From the NCBI RefSeq assembly GCF_900105175.1, contig NZ_LT629771.1, forward strand, positions 4,349,501 through 4,413,500: DNA of 64,000 nt, written 5' to 3'. The stretch's first letter is position 1. Each line of letters starts with the position of its first letter. The position numbers were made by a program, and so were the translations under genes. This stretch comes from Jiangella sp. DSM 45060. Its GTDB lineage: Bacteria > Actinomycetota > Actinomycetes > Jiangellales > Jiangellaceae. The notes below the pieces were generated by a model. It was not told where the DNA came from. It ran no database searches and saw only the letters and a list, made by a program, of their open reading frames with translations. Of the stretch, positions 37,408-47,059 are shown piece after piece.

Positions 37408-37415
37408 CGGTGCGG

Positions 37416-38555
37416 TCAGTTCAGCCCTTCCTTGAAGGCGTCGCGGATGCGGGTGAAGAAGTTGCCGTGGGTGCCGGCGGCGCCCGGCCCCTCGACCCGC
37501 TCCTCGTTGCGCAGCCCGGCGAGCTCGCGCAGCAGCTCTTCCTGCCGCGCGTCGAGCTTCGTCGGCGTCTGCACCTCGAGGTGGATCAGGAGGTCGCCGC
37601 GGCCGGTGCCGCGCAGCTTCGGGACGCCGCGGGCGCCGAGCTTGATGACCTCGCCGTGCTGGGCGCCGGCCCGCACCTCGATGGTCGTCGGGCCGTCGAA
37701 GGTCTCGAGGTCGACGCTGGTGCCGAGCGCGGCCGCCGTCATCGGCAGCTGCAGCGTGCAGTGCAGGTTGTCGCCGTTGCGGCTGAACACCGGGTGCGGC
37801 GTGACCGCCAGCTCGACGTAGAGGTCGCCGGCCGGGCCGCCGCCGGGGCCGACCTCGCCCTGGCCGGTCAGCTGGATGCGGGTGCCGTTGTCGACACCCG
37901 CCGGGATCTTGATGGTGAGCGTGCGGCGGGTGCGGACCCGGCCGTCGCCGGAGCATTCGACGCACGGGTTCGGGTTGACCGTGCCGAAGCCCTGGCAGGC
38001 CGGGCACGGGCGGGTCGTCATGACCTGACCCAGGAACGAGCGCTGCACCTGGCTGACCTCGCCCTGCCCCTGACACGTCGGGCAGGTGACCCGGGTGGCG
38101 CCCTTCGCGGTGCCCTCGCCGTGGCACACCTCGCACACCACGGCGGTGTCGACCTGCAGCTCGCGGGTGGCGCCGAACACGGCGTCGGCCAGCTCGACCT
38201 TCAGCTGCACCAGCGCGTCCTGGCCGCGGCGGACCCGGCTGCGCGGGCCGCGCGCGTTCGTCCCGCCGAAGAAGGCGTCCATGATGTCGGTGAAGGAGAA
38301 CGCGCCGCCGAAGTTGCCACCCGCGCCGCCGCCGCTGCTGAGGGGGTCGCCGCCGAGGTCGTACATCTCCCGCTTGCGGGGGTCGTTGAGCACCTCGTAG
38401 GCCGTGACGACCTCTTTGAAGCGCTCCTGCGTGGCGGGGTCGGGGTTGACGTCGGGATGCAGTTGCCGGGCGAGGCGGCGGTAGGCCTTCTTGATCTCCT
38501 CGCCGGAGGCGTTCTTCGGCACGCCGAGAACTTCGTAGTAGTCGGTGGTGGGCAC
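37416..38555 (-). CDS. dnaJ: Chaperone protein DnaJ (DnaJ2 type)
   Basis: This 379-residue Hsp40 has a J domain starting [20 protein letters not shown] with HPD at residues 33-35. A Gly/Phe-rich linker follows, then a complete zinc-binding region with four CxxCxGxG motifs ([32 protein letters not shown]) and the C-terminal substrate domain. It is the second DnaJ type that pairs with hrcA rather than dnaK. It is preceded by hrcA with a 12-base gap, so it is under HrcA/CIRCE control. Confidence 0.97.
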   Translation of the reverse strand: MPTTDYYEVLGVPKNASGEEIKKAYRRLARQLHPDVNPDPATQERFKEVVTAYEVLNDPRKREMYDLGGDPLSSGGGAGGNFGGAFSFTDIMDAFFGGTNARGPRSRVRRGQDALVQLKVELADAVFGATRELQVDTAVVCEVCHGEGTAKGATRVTCPTCQGQGEVSQVQRSFLGQVMTTRPCPACQGFGTVNPNPCVECSGDGRVRTRRTLTIKIPAGVDNGTRIQLTGQGEVGPGGGPAGDLYVELAVTPHPVFSRNGDNLHCTLQLPMTAAALGTSVDLETFDGPTTIEVRAGAQHGEVIKLGARGVPKLRGTGRGDLLIHLEVQTPTKLDARQEELLRELAGLRNEERVEGPGAAGTHGNFFTRIRDAFKEGLN

Positions 38556-38567
38556 CCTGTGTCTTCC

Positions 38568-39590
38568 CTAGTGAGCCGCGAGAATCTTGCTGACGTATCG
38601 AGCGACGGCGCCGACGGCCGCGATGGTTCCGGGGTAGTCCATGCGGGTCGGGCCGACCACCCCCATGCTAGCCAGGGCCAGTTCGCCCGGCCCGTAGCCG
38701 GAGGTGACGACGGACGTGGCCGAGAGCCCGGTCTGCGCGTTCTCGCTGCCGATGCGGACCCGGACCGGGGTGGGGCTGGTGGCCTCGCCGAGCAGCCGCA
38801 GCAGCACGACGTGCTCCTCGAGCGCCGACAGCAGCGGCTCGAGCTCGCGGTCGAACTCCTGGCCATAGCGGGCGAGGTTGCCCGTCCCGGCCACCGCGAC
38901 CCGCTCCTCGTGCCGCTCGATCAGCGTCGTGAGCAGCGTGCCGGTGACCGCCGCGACCGCCGCGCGGTCCTCGGGGCCGAACCGCTCCGTGAGATCGGTC
39001 ACCCGCGCCTCCACGGCCGCGAAATCCTGGCCCACGGCGAGCGCGTTGATGCGGGCCCGCAGCTCCCCCACCAACGCGTCGTCGGCGTCGGACGGGAGGT
39101 CGACGATGCGCTGCTCGACCCGGCCGGTGTCGGTGATGACGACCACCAGCACCCGCGCCGGCGCCAGCATGACCAGCTCGACGTGGCGCACCAGCGACCG
39201 GCTCAGCGACGGGTACTGCACGACCGCCGCCTGGCGGGTCAGCTGCGCCAGCAGCCGCACCGTCCGCGACACGACGTCGTCGAGGTCGACCGCGCCGTCG
39301 AGGAACGTCTGGATGGCCCGCTTCTCCGGCGCCGACAGCGGCTTCACGTTCGACAGGCGGTCGACGAACAGCCGGTACCCCTTGTCGGTGGGCACCCGGC
39401 CGGCGCTCGTGTGGGGCTGGGCGATGTAGCCCTCCTCCTCGAGCGCCGCCATGTCGTTGCGGATGGTCGCCGGCGACACCCCCAGATGGTGCCGGTCGAC
39501 CAACGCCTTCGACCCGACCGGCTCCTGCGTGGCGACGTAGTCCTCGACGATCGCCCTGAGGACGTCGAGCTTGCGGTCATCGACGGACAA
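38568..39590 (-). CDS. hrcA: Heat-inducible transcription repressor HrcA
   Basis: This 340-residue repressor of CIRCE-controlled heat-shock genes has a winged helix with [20 protein letters not shown] and [20 protein letters not shown], followed by the GAF-like and dimerisation domains. A TTG start at 39590 is chosen: it gives the conserved beginning and is preceded by GGGAGG at eight bases, while no in-frame ATG/GTG fits. The CIRCE site 25 bases upstream indicates autoregulation of the hrcA-dnaJ-rsmE operon. Confidence 0.96.
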   Translation of the reverse strand: MSVDDRKLDVLRAIVEDYVATQEPVGSKALVDRHHLGVSPATIRNDMAALEEEGYIAQPHTSAGRVPTDKGYRLFVDRLSNVKPLSAPEKRAIQTFLDGAVDLDDVVSRTVRLLAQLTRQAAVVQYPSLSRSLVRHVELVMLAPARVLVVVITDTGRVEQRIVDLPSDADDALVGELRARINALAVGQDFAAVEARVTDLTERFGPEDRAAVAAVTGTLLTTLIERHEERVAVAGTGNLARYGQEFDRELEPLLSALEEHVVLLRLLGEATSPTPVRVRIGSENAQTGLSATSVVTSGYGPGELALASMGVVGPTRMDYPGTIAAVGAVARYVSKILAAH

Positions 39591-39614
39591 CCGGGCACAC
39601 CTCCCGCAGCGGAA

Positions 39615-39641
39615 TTGGCACTCGACCCTGGCAAGTGCCAA
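39615..39641. promoter_or_regulatory. CIRCE operator for HrcA
   Basis: TTGGCACTC, nine bases, AAGTGCCAA matches the CIRCE consensus (TTAGCACTC-N9-GAGTGCTAA) with compensating changes, and the palindrome extends one AT pair on each side. It lies between the hrcA start and repeat copy B. HrcA binding here would repress hrcA-dnaJ-rsmE until heat shock. Confidence 0.92.
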
Positions 39642-39719
39642 TTCTACGTTGTCCCGGTCGCTTCCGTCTTTCCTCGCAGGCCAGGGGGCCGAGGATCGTT
39701 CGCCGCTCTGCTCCAGTGC

Positions 39720-40201
39720 GCCGCTGTGCGGCTGTTGGCCGTCCCCCTGATGCCCATTCTTAGGCCGGGCACCTATCAGGAGACGGGGAAGGACCGGCGG
39801 CGGCCGTCGCCCGGTCCGCCGTGGCCCGCACCCCCACAGCGTCGGGCCGACTTCGATAGCCAGAACCACGCGATCGGCCCGCACCAGCGCCCAGAACGCA
39901 ACGCCCGCTATCGATGACGGGCAACCGCCGCCTACACCACCCGGCCACGGCGCACCGGGCACCAGACAGTCAGCGGCTGGCGGCTGGCAGCTGGCGGCTG
40001 GCGGCTGGCGGCTGGCGAACGGTGCACCCGGCGGGCTGTGCCCGCACTTCCCCCGTCCCCCTGATAGCTGCCCGTTCTTAGGCCGCGTGCGCGCGGGTCA
40101 AGCAGTCATCGCCGCGCGAAGCGCCGAAGAGTCCGCTTGAGGCGCGCGTGCGCGGCTAAGAAAATGGGCAGCAGGGGGACGGCCAACTGCCGCCAAACGG
40201 C
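39720..40201 (-). repeat. Long non-coding inverted-repeat element, copy B (inverted relative to copy A)
   Basis: Read on the minus strand this 482-base segment follows copy A from end to end. The right end has the full TIR tip (GTTGGCC, CCCCCTG, TTCTTAGCCGCGCACGCGCG) and the inner TATCAGGGGGACGGGGG block; the middle repeats CCGACTTCGATAGCCAGAAC and the partner GCTATCGAT. The left end lacks about 90 internal bases, joining CCCATTCTTAG directly to GGGCACCTATCAGG. A 7-base repeat (GGCTGGC, about six copies, 39972-40017) has expanded inside. There is no gene between CIRCE and the TetR gene at 40522; 40202-40400 holds nothing I recognise. Confidence 0.8.
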
Positions 40202-40408
40202 GAACGGCAGCACGGCGGCCAACGCGACGAGCCCTCAACGCGACGAACCCCCGCCGAGCCCACCCCGGATGCCGTCGCCCCGACCTTGTCAGTGCCGCCA
40301 CGTATGGTGCGAATGTGCTGGACATCCGCTCGTCGTCCGCGCCGGAACCACCCCGGCGAAGACGCCATCGGGCGATGTGACGCAGGTCACATCCAACACG
40401 GGAAATAT

Positions 40409-40497
40409 CCGGGGAGGCGTTCCCCGTTTGAGAACACGTCAAGCACAACCGGGGACGCACTCCCCGGTTCAGGAAACGGGGAAAAGATCTCCGTTTC
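40409..40497. promoter_or_regulatory. Operator cluster upstream of the TetR/DHA2 efflux unit
   Basis: Two near-identical dyads, CCGGGGAGGCGTTCCCCG (40409-40426) and CCGGGGACGCACTCCCCGG (40449-40467), are 40 bases apart. A third inverted pair, GAAACGG / CCGTTTC (40473-40497), precedes the TetR start at 40522. The arrangement suggests autorepression by the adjacent TetR protein; which dyad is the true site is not shown. Confidence 0.6.
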
Positions 40498-40521
40498 GCC
40501 GTTCGACTCGAAGGGGGAATC

Positions 40522-41172
40522 ATGGGCGGCATGGCGACAGCCGAGCGCAGGGCACAGCCGGCACGCGTCGACGCCACCCGTAACCGTGAGCGCATCATCG
40601 CCGCGGCGCGCGAGGCGTTCGTCGAGCATGGGCCGGCCGTGCCGCTCGACGCCATCGCACACCGCGCGGGCGTGGGCAACGCCACGCTGTACCGGCACTT
40701 CGCCGACCGGCACGAGCTCATCCACGTCGTCGCGTCGTACTCGCTGGCTCGCATCACCGAGCAGGCCGAGTCGGCGCTCGCCGAGGAGACCGACGCGTTC
40801 GAGGCGCTGCGGCGGTTCGTCCACCGCGCGGCCGACGAGCGGGTCGGAGCGCTGTGCTCGCTGCTGTACGAAGGCTTCGACAAGAACGACCCACTCGTGG
40901 TCGACGCCAGGGTCCGGCTGGAAGCGGTCGTCACCGAGCTGATGGACAACGCTCGCGAGGCCGGTCAGCTACGACCCGACGTCGGCATCGGTGATCTCAT
41001 GGTCGCGATCACCCAGCTGACCCGGCCCATCGCCGGCACCGCGTGTGCTCACGTCGAACGCTTCATGCATCGCCACCTCCAACTCTTCCTCGACGGCTTC
41101 CGCGCGCCCGCCCGCTCGGAACTGTGCGGCGCCGCGGCCACCTTCGAGGACTTCGAGCCCGACCGGACCTGA
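40522..41172 (+). CDS. TetR-family transcriptional regulator
   Basis: This 216-residue repressor has the TetR_N helix-turn-helix RERIIAAAREAFVEHGPAVP and LDAIAHRAGVGNATLYRHFA, where NATLYRHF is the canonical recognition helix. The C-terminal domain (SLLYEGFDKNDPLVVDARVR) is of the type often found beside efflux pumps. A site GAAGGGGGAATC precedes the start; MATAERR three codons in is an alternative. It is 81 bases before the DHA2 pump on the same strand, with candidate operators upstream. Confidence 0.92.
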   Translation: MGGMATAERRAQPARVDATRNRERIIAAAREAFVEHGPAVPLDAIAHRAGVGNATLYRHFADRHELIHVVASYSLARITEQAESALAEETDAFEALRRFVHRAADERVGALCSLLYEGFDKNDPLVVDARVRLEAVVTELMDNAREAGQLRPDVGIGDLMVAITQLTRPIAGTACAHVERFMHRHLQLFLDGFRAPARSELCGAAATFEDFEPDRT

Positions 41173-41253
41173 TCGCGTCCCATCACCCCCGGTCCACTCG
41201 TCCTGACTACGACACCTGACTGCAACACCCGTGACCCTTGATTGGACTTCGTC

Positions 41254-42753
41254 ATGCCTGAAACACAGCTGCCTGATCCCAGGCGGTGGCGGGCGCTGGC
41301 GTTCATCGCCCTCGCTCAGCTGATGGTGGTGCTCGACGCCACCATCGTGAACATCGCGCTGCCGTCGGCGCAGGCCGACCTCGGCATCTCCGACGCCAAC
41401 CGGCAGTGGGTCATCACGGCCTACGCGCTGGCGTTCGGCAGCCTCCTCCTGCTCGGCGGCCGCATCGCCGACATGTGGGGCCGCAAGAACACCTTCCTGA
41501 CCGGCCTCATCGGCTTCGCGGCCGCGTCGGCCCTGGGCGGCGCCGCGGTCAACGAGGCCCTGATGTTCGCCTCCCGCGCGTTGCAGGGCGTGTTCGGCGC
41601 GCTGCTGGCCCCGGCCGCGCTGTCGCTGCTGGCCGTCATGTTCACCGACGGCAAGGAGCGGGCCAAGGCGTTCGGCATCTTCGGCGCCATCGCCGGTGGC
41701 GGCGCGGCGCTCGGCCTGATCCTCGGCGGCATCCTCACCGAGTACCTCGACTGGCGCTGGGTGTTCTTCGTCAACATCCCGATCGCCGCCATCGCGTTCG
41801 TCGGCGCCGTCACCTCGGTGCACGAGCCCGACGGCACCCGCAACCGCGCGCCGCTCGATCTCCCGGGCACCCTGCTGGGCACGCTCGGCCTGGTCGCGCT
41901 GGTCTACGGCTTCACCCGCGCCGAGACCGAGGGCTGGAGCGACACCGGCACCGTCTCCATGTTCGTGCTGACGGGTCTCCTGCTGGTCGCGTTCGTGCTG
42001 GTGGAGCGCAAGGTGAAGGAGCCGCTGCTGCCGCTGCGCGTCGTGCTCGAGCGCAACCGCGGCGGGGTCTACCTCGCGCTCGGCCTGGCCGTCATCGCGA
42101 TGTTCGGCCTGTTCCTGTTCCTGACGTACTACCTGCAGATCGTCAAGGGGTACAGCCCCATCCGCTCCGGCGTCGCGTTCCTGCCCATGGTGGCGGGCAT
42201 GGTCATCGGCTCGACCCAGCTGGGCGCGCGGCTGATGACCCGCGTGCCGGCGCGGTACCTGATGACGCCGGGTCTGCTGGTCGCCGCGGTCGGCATGCTG
42301 CTGCTGACCCAGATGAACGTCGACAGCTCGTATGTGGCCCTGCTGTTGCCGGCGCAGATCCTGCTCGGTCTCGGCCTGGGCACCACGTTCATGCCGGCCA
42401 TGAGCCTGGCGACGTTCGGCGTCGAGCCGCGCGACTCCGGTATCGCCTCGGCGATGATCAACACGTCGCAGCAGGTCGGCGGCGCCATCGGCACGGCGCT
42501 GCTGAACACCATCGCCGCCAGCGCCACCACGTCCTACATCGGCGCCCACATCGGCGGCAGCACGCCGCCCGAGCTGGTGCAGTTGCAGGGCATGGTCAAC
42601 GGCTACACCACCGCCATCTGGTGGGCCGTGGGCATCCTGGTCGTGTCGGCGGCCATCGCGTTCTTCTTCGTGAACGCGACGCCCGACACCGAGCAGGCCG
42701 CCTTCGACGAGCTCGACGGCGAGGGCGAGGCCGCCCCGGTCATGATCCACTGA
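41254..42753 (+). CDS. MFS drug:H+ antiporter-2 (DHA2, EmrB/QacA) family efflux pump
   Basis: This 499-residue permease has 14 predicted membrane segments. Motif D1 (LAQLMVVLDATIVNIALPSA) and motif A (GGRIADMWGRKNTFLTGL) are clear, and motif C-like AIAGGGAALGLILGGILTEY is present in helix 5. Members export drugs, dyes or endogenous metabolites using the proton gradient. The TetR gene upstream should control it. The ATG at 41254 lacks a strong ribosome site, and the ATC/GTC context suggests modest expression. Confidence 0.94.
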   Translation: MPETQLPDPRRWRALAFIALAQLMVVLDATIVNIALPSAQADLGISDANRQWVITAYALAFGSLLLLGGRIADMWGRKNTFLTGLIGFAAASALGGAAVNEALMFASRALQGVFGALLAPAALSLLAVMFTDGKERAKAFGIFGAIAGGGAALGLILGGILTEYLDWRWVFFVNIPIAAIAFVGAVTSVHEPDGTRNRAPLDLPGTLLGTLGLVALVYGFTRAETEGWSDTGTVSMFVLTGLLLVAFVLVERKVKEPLLPLRVVLERNRGGVYLALGLAVIAMFGLFLFLTYYLQIVKGYSPIRSGVAFLPMVAGMVIGSTQLGARLMTRVPARYLMTPGLLVAAVGMLLLTQMNVDSSYVALLLPAQILLGLGLGTTFMPAMSLATFGVEPRDSGIASAMINTSQQVGGAIGTALLNTIAASATTSYIGAHIGGSTPPELVQLQGMVNGYTTAIWWAVGILVVSAAIAFFFVNATPDTEQAAFDELDGEGEAAPVMIH

Positions 42754-42781
42754 CCCAGGGCAGCCACGCCCGCACGAGACT

Positions 42782-42810
42782 GGGGCCCCGTCGTCCGGCG
42801 ACGGGGCCCC
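42782..42810 (+). terminator. Stem-loop terminator after the DHA2 gene
   Basis: GGGGCCCCGTCG and CGACGGGGCCCC form a perfect 12-bp GC stem with a 5-base loop, 28 bases after the stop. No T run follows, as usual for actinobacterial intrinsic terminators. Confidence 0.8.
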
Positions 42811-42872
42811 TGCCATGTCCGATTCGTGTCGCTGCCGCCCCCGCGCCCGTCGAGCGGCTAGCGTCACCGGAC

Positions 42873-43712
42873 GTGAGCTCCTACAACGACCGCTACGGCC
42901 GCGACGTCCTCACGAACTCGCCGCACCCGAAGCGCCCGGTCAGCACCCAGGAGGCCGCCGTGCCGGGGCTGGTCGTCGAGGACGTGCAGACGGGGTACGT
43001 CGGCGCCGTCGTCGAGGTCGACAAGCACGGCGTGATCCTGGAGGACCGCCACGGCAAGCGGCGCGCGTTCCCGCTCGGGCCCGGGTTCTGGATCGACGGC
43101 AAGCCGGTCGAGCTGGTCCGCCCCACGGCGCCGGCGAAGAGCGGCCGCATGGTGTCCGCGTCCGGCTCGGTCGCCGTGCTGGACCACAAGGCACGCACCG
43201 CGCGGGCCAGCCGCATCTACGTCGAGGGCAAGCACGACGCCGAGCTGGTCGAGAAGGTGTGGGGCCACGACCTGCGGGTCGAGGGCGTCGTCGTCGAGGA
43301 GCTGGGCGGCGCCGACGACCTCGCCGCCGTCGTCGCGGAGTTCCAGCCCGGCCCCGGCCGGCGCCTCGGCGTCATGCTCGACCACCTGGTCGCCGGCAGC
43401 AAGGAGACCCGCCTCGCCGACACCGTCCGCGGCGGCCCGCACGCGGACGCCGTCCTCATCGTCGGCCACCCGTACATCGACGTGTGGCAGGCGGTCCGCC
43501 CGGCCGTGCTCGGCCTGAAGGCGTGGCCGGACGTGCCCAAGGGCGAGCCCTGGAAGGAGGGCGTGCTGCGGCGGCTGGGCTGGCGCGGCGAGACGTGGGA
43601 GGCGTGGGCGCACATCCTCGGCAAGGTCACGACGTACACCGACCTCGAGCCGTCCTTCCTCGGCCGGGTCGAGGAGCTGATCGACTTCGTGACCGACCCC
43701 GGGCCGGCTTGA
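42873..43712 (+). CDS. DUF3097-family protein (Toprim-like fold)
   Basis: This 279-residue actinobacterial protein has an N-terminal SH3-like segment (VVEDVQTGYVGAVVEVDKHG) and a central block ARASRIYVEGKHDAELVEKV resembling a Toprim catalytic Glu motif, followed by ADAVLIVGHPYIDVWQAVRP. Its conservation beside hemW, as here, suggests a housekeeping task, possibly nucleic-acid related, but no function is established to my knowledge. The GTG at 42873 starts the conserved YNDRYGRDVL beginning. Confidence 0.88.
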   Translation: MSSYNDRYGRDVLTNSPHPKRPVSTQEAAVPGLVVEDVQTGYVGAVVEVDKHGVILEDRHGKRRAFPLGPGFWIDGKPVELVRPTAPAKSGRMVSASGSVAVLDHKARTARASRIYVEGKHDAELVEKVWGHDLRVEGVVVEELGGADDLAAVVAEFQPGPGRRLGVMLDHLVAGSKETRLADTVRGGPHADAVLIVGHPYIDVWQAVRPAVLGLKAWPDVPKGEPWKEGVLRRLGWRGETWEAWAHILGKVTTYTDLEPSFLGRVEELIDFVTDPGPA

Positions 43713-43809
43713 GGCCGAGGGGCCCGGGGATGCCGTCCCCGCCCGCCTCGCTCGTTCCTCGCTCGGACGCCCGCGCCTACCCCTGACGGCATCCCCAGGC
43801 CCCTCGGCC
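43713..43809. repeat. Long hairpin repeat with conserved loop, copy 2 (between convergent genes)
   Basis: Arms 43713-43737 and 43785-43809 (25 bases, one mismatch) flank 47 bases that are the reverse complement of the loop in copy 1 (25762-25808) with few changes. The shared inner arm is GGGGATGCCGTC / GACGGCATCCCC; the outer arms (GGCCGAGGGGCCC) are unlike copy 1 (CCGTGGGGGC) yet complementary. It begins right after the DUF3097 stop and may serve as terminator. The following 90 bases to hemW are rich in GCTCG repeats. Confidence 0.78.
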
Positions 43810-43900
43810 CGGGTGGTCGCTCGGGTCCGTCGCTCGCTCCCTCGCTCCCCGCCTCGGCCGGTGGGAGCTCGGCCGGTCGTTCGCCCCTCGCTCGGCTGTT

Positions 43901-45127
43901 CTAGGGGAGGAGGTCGCGGACGACGGCGTCGGCGAGCAGGCGGCCGCGGCGGGTGAGGACCAGCCGGCCGGCGGCGAGGGCGTCGGGCTCGCCGAGGCCG
44001 TCCGCCACGATCTTGGCCGCGGCGGACCGGCCGGCGTCGTCGAGGACGGAGAGGTCGAGGCCGGAGGACAGCCGGACCTCCAGCAGCACCCGCTCGACCC
44101 GCCGGGTCTCGGCGTCGAGGACCTCGCGGGCGTGCGCCGGGCTCTCACCGGCCGCCAGCCGGGCCGCCCATGCGGCCGGGTGCTTGACGTTCCACCAGCG
44201 GGTGCCGCCGACGTGGCTGTGCGCGCCCGGACCGGCGCCCCACCAGTCGGCGCCGGTCCAGTACAGCTCGTTGTGCCGGCAGCGCCCCGCCGCCGACGTC
44301 GACCAGTTGGACAGCTCGTACCAGGAGAACCCGGCCGCCGACAGCAGGGAGTCGGCCAGCAGGTACTTGTCGGCCTGGTCGTCGTCGTCAGGGAACGGCA
44401 GCTCGCCCCGCGACATGCGGGCGGCCAGCCGCGTGCCCGGCTCGACGATGAGCGCGTAGGCGCTGACGTGGTCGGGCCCGGCGTCGACGGCGGCCGACAC
44501 GCTGGCCCGCCAGTCGTCGGCGGTCTCGCCGGGCGTGCCGTAGATGAGGTCGACGCTGACGTGCTCGAACCCGGCAGCGCGGGCCTCGGCCACGACCTGC
44601 GCCGGGCGGCCGGGCGTGTGCACGCGGTCGAGGACGGCGAGCACGTGCGGCCGCGCGCTCTGCATGCCGACGGACACCCGGGTGAAGCCGGCCGCCCGCA
44701 GCCCGGCCAGCGACCGCGCGTCGACGGACTCGGGGTTGGCCTCCGTGGTCACCTCGGCGCCGGGCGCCAGCCCGAACTCGTCGCCGAGGAACCGCAGCAC
44801 GCGGCCGAGATCGGACGGTGGCAGCAGCGTCGGCGTGCCCCCGCCCACGAACACCGTCGATACCGGCACGTCGGCGTCGCCGAGCACCTGCCGGGCCAGC
44901 CGCAGCTCCGCGATGGCGCCGTCGGCCCACGACGTCCGGGACGCGCCGGGCGCGACCCCCAGCTCGGAGGCCGTGTAGGTGTTGAAGTCGCAGTAGCCGC
45001 AGCGCGTGGTACAGAACGGGACGTGCAGGTACACGCCGAACGGCCGGGCGCCGACGCCGGCCAGCGCGGACGGCGGCAGCGAGCCGTCAGCGGGCGCGGG
45101 CGAGCCGTCGGGCAGGGTGGAGGGCAC
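43901..45127 (-). CDS. hemW: Radical SAM heme chaperone HemW (coproporphyrinogen oxidase-like)
   Basis: This 408-residue radical SAM protein has the [4Fe-4S] motif CTTRCGYC (Cys39, Cys43, Cys46) within YLHVPFCTTRCGYCDF, then VFVGGGTPTLLPPSDLG and the SAM-binding TTEANPESVD. The HemN_C domain follows (RHNELYWTGADWWGAGPGAH). HemW inserts heme into respiratory proteins rather than oxidising coproporphyrinogen. It is the first gene downstream of lepA in many actinobacteria; here other genes intervene. Confidence 0.95.
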   Translation of the reverse strand: MPSTLPDGSPAPADGSLPPSALAGVGARPFGVYLHVPFCTTRCGYCDFNTYTASELGVAPGASRTSWADGAIAELRLARQVLGDADVPVSTVFVGGGTPTLLPPSDLGRVLRFLGDEFGLAPGAEVTTEANPESVDARSLAGLRAAGFTRVSVGMQSARPHVLAVLDRVHTPGRPAQVVAEARAAGFEHVSVDLIYGTPGETADDWRASVSAAVDAGPDHVSAYALIVEPGTRLAARMSRGELPFPDDDDQADKYLLADSLLSAAGFSWYELSNWSTSAAGRCRHNELYWTGADWWGAGPGAHSHVGGTRWWNVKHPAAWAARLAAGESPAHAREVLDAETRRVERVLLEVRLSSGLDLSVLDDAGRSAAAKIVADGLGEPDALAAGRLVLTRRGRLLADAVVRDLLP

Positions 45128-45166
45128 GACCCATTGTCCCCGCCCGGCGGCCCGGAGGCGAAACCG

Positions 45167-46999
45167 TCAGTCGTACATGCTGTCGAGGACGGCCATGTAC
45201 CGCTTCTCGACCGCCTTGCGCTTCACCTTGAGGCTGGGCGTGATGTCGCCGCCCTCGATGCTGAGGTCGGCCGGCAGGATCTCGAACTTCTTGATCGTCT
45301 CCCAGCGCTCCAGCCGGGCGTTGAGCTCGTCGATCTGGCCCTGGATCAGCGCACGCACCTCGGGCGCCGCGGTCAGCTCCTCGTACGAGCGACCGCCGAG
45401 GTCGTGGTGCTCGGCCCAGTCGGCGATGGCCTCGGGGTCGAGGGTGATGAGCGCGACGCAGTAGTTGCGGGTGTCGCCGTGGACGACGATCTGGCTGGAG
45501 TGCGGGCTGACCGCCTTGAAGATGATCTCGATCTTCTGCGGCGCGACGTACTTGCCGCCGGAGGTCTTGATGAGGTCCTTCTTGCGGTCGGTGACCCGCA
45601 GGTAGCCGTCGGCCAGCTCGCCGATGTCGCCGGTGTGGAACCAGCCGTCGGAGTCGAGCACCTCGGCGGTGACGTCGGGCAGCTTGTGGTAGCCGCGCAT
45701 GACGACCGGGCCGCGGACCAGGATCTCGCCGTCGTCGGCGATCTTCACCTCGGTGCCCGGCAGCGGCGGCCCGACGGTGCCGAAGCGGCAGTCCCAGGGC
45801 ACGTTGACGAAGCAGGCGGCGCTGGTCTCGGTGAGGCCGTAGCCCTCGAGGATGAGCATGCCGGCCGCGTGGAACCACTCGGCGACGTCGCGGGAGAGCG
45901 CGGCCGCGCCGCTGACGAAGAACCGGATGTTGCCGCCCAGCCGGGCCTTGATCTTGCTGAAGACCAGCTTGTCGGCGAGGCCGTACTGGAACTTCAGCAG
46001 GCCGGTGGGCTCTTGGCCGTTCTGGCGCAGCTTCGACACCTTGGCGCCGACGCCGAACGCCCAGGCGAAGATCTTCGCCTTCGGGCCGCCCTCGTTGTCG
46101 ACGCCGGTGATGACCCGGGAGCGCACCTTCTCGAAGATGCGCGGCGCACCGGCCATGAACGTCGGCTTCACGACGCCGAGGTTCTCGACGATGTTGTCGA
46201 GGTTGCCGTCGACGGCGGTGGCGAAGCCGATGCGCAGCTGGATGGCCTCGAGCGTCTTGCCGAACGAGTGCGACAGCGGCAGCCAGAGGTACTGGACGTC
46301 GTCGACGGAGAGGATCTTGTGGGCGTCGACCGCGACGCCCTCGTACACCCAGTTGTCGTTGACCAACCGGACGCCCTTGGGCCGTCCGGTGGTGCCGGAG
46401 GTGTAGATGAGGGTGGCCAGCGTCTCGGGTCCGACGGCCTCGAGCGCGACGTCGACGGCGTCGGGCCGCTCGGCCAGCAGGGCGCGGCCGCGCTCGTCGA
46501 GCTCGGCGAGGGTGATGACGAGGCCGTCGTGGGAGTCGACGCCGTCGTCGTCGAAGACCACGATGCGGGTGAGCTGCGGCAGCTCGGCGCGCTGCTCGAG
46601 CACCTTGGCGACCTGCTCGGCGTTCTCGGCGAACACGACGCGGGTCTCGGAGTCGCTGAGGATGTACGCGACGTCCTCGGGCGTGGTGGTCGGGTAGACG
46701 GTGGTGGTGGCGGCCCCGATGACGTTGATGGCGAGGTCGGCGAGGATCCACTCGATGCGCGTGGTGGCGGCGATGGCCACCCGCTGCTCGTGCTCGACGC
46801 CGAGGTCGAGCAGGCCCGCGGCGAACGCCCAGACGCGGTCCTTGGTCTCGTCCCAGGTCAGCGACGACCAGCCGGAGCCGCTGGGGTAGCGGTAGGCCTC
46901 GCGGCTCGGGGTGGCCTCGACCCGATCCAGGAACATCCTGCCGACCGAGGCCGGCCGCACCGCGACGAGATCTGCCTGGTCAGTGGTGCCGAGGCTCAT
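45167..46999 (-). CDS. Long-chain fatty acid--CoA ligase (FadD15-like AMP-binding enzyme)
   Basis: This 610-residue ANL-superfamily enzyme activates fatty acids through acyl-AMP. The P-loop TLIYTSGTTGRPKGV is at about residues 196-210, followed by LEGYGLTETSA, DGWFHTGDIGELADGYLRVT and the catalytic lysine region DRKKDLIKTSGGKYVAPQKI. Length and the PLSHSFGKTLE segment match FadD15-type long-chain ligases of actinobacteria. It lies 39 bases before hemW on the same strand. Confidence 0.94.
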   Translation of the reverse strand: MSLGTTDQADLVAVRPASVGRMFLDRVEATPSREAYRYPSGSGWSSLTWDETKDRVWAFAAGLLDLGVEHEQRVAIAATTRIEWILADLAINVIGAATTTVYPTTTPEDVAYILSDSETRVVFAENAEQVAKVLEQRAELPQLTRIVVFDDDGVDSHDGLVITLAELDERGRALLAERPDAVDVALEAVGPETLATLIYTSGTTGRPKGVRLVNDNWVYEGVAVDAHKILSVDDVQYLWLPLSHSFGKTLEAIQLRIGFATAVDGNLDNIVENLGVVKPTFMAGAPRIFEKVRSRVITGVDNEGGPKAKIFAWAFGVGAKVSKLRQNGQEPTGLLKFQYGLADKLVFSKIKARLGGNIRFFVSGAAALSRDVAEWFHAAGMLILEGYGLTETSAACFVNVPWDCRFGTVGPPLPGTEVKIADDGEILVRGPVVMRGYHKLPDVTAEVLDSDGWFHTGDIGELADGYLRVTDRKKDLIKTSGGKYVAPQKIEIIFKAVSPHSSQIVVHGDTRNYCVALITLDPEAIADWAEHHDLGGRSYEELTAAPEVRALIQGQIDELNARLERWETIKKFEILPADLSIEGGDITPSLKVKRKAVEKRYMAVLDSMYD

Positions 47000-47059
47000 G
47001 CGTCATTCCTCCCAATCGCCCTTGACGGGACCGGCCGGAAACGGCCAGGTGGAGGAAGG

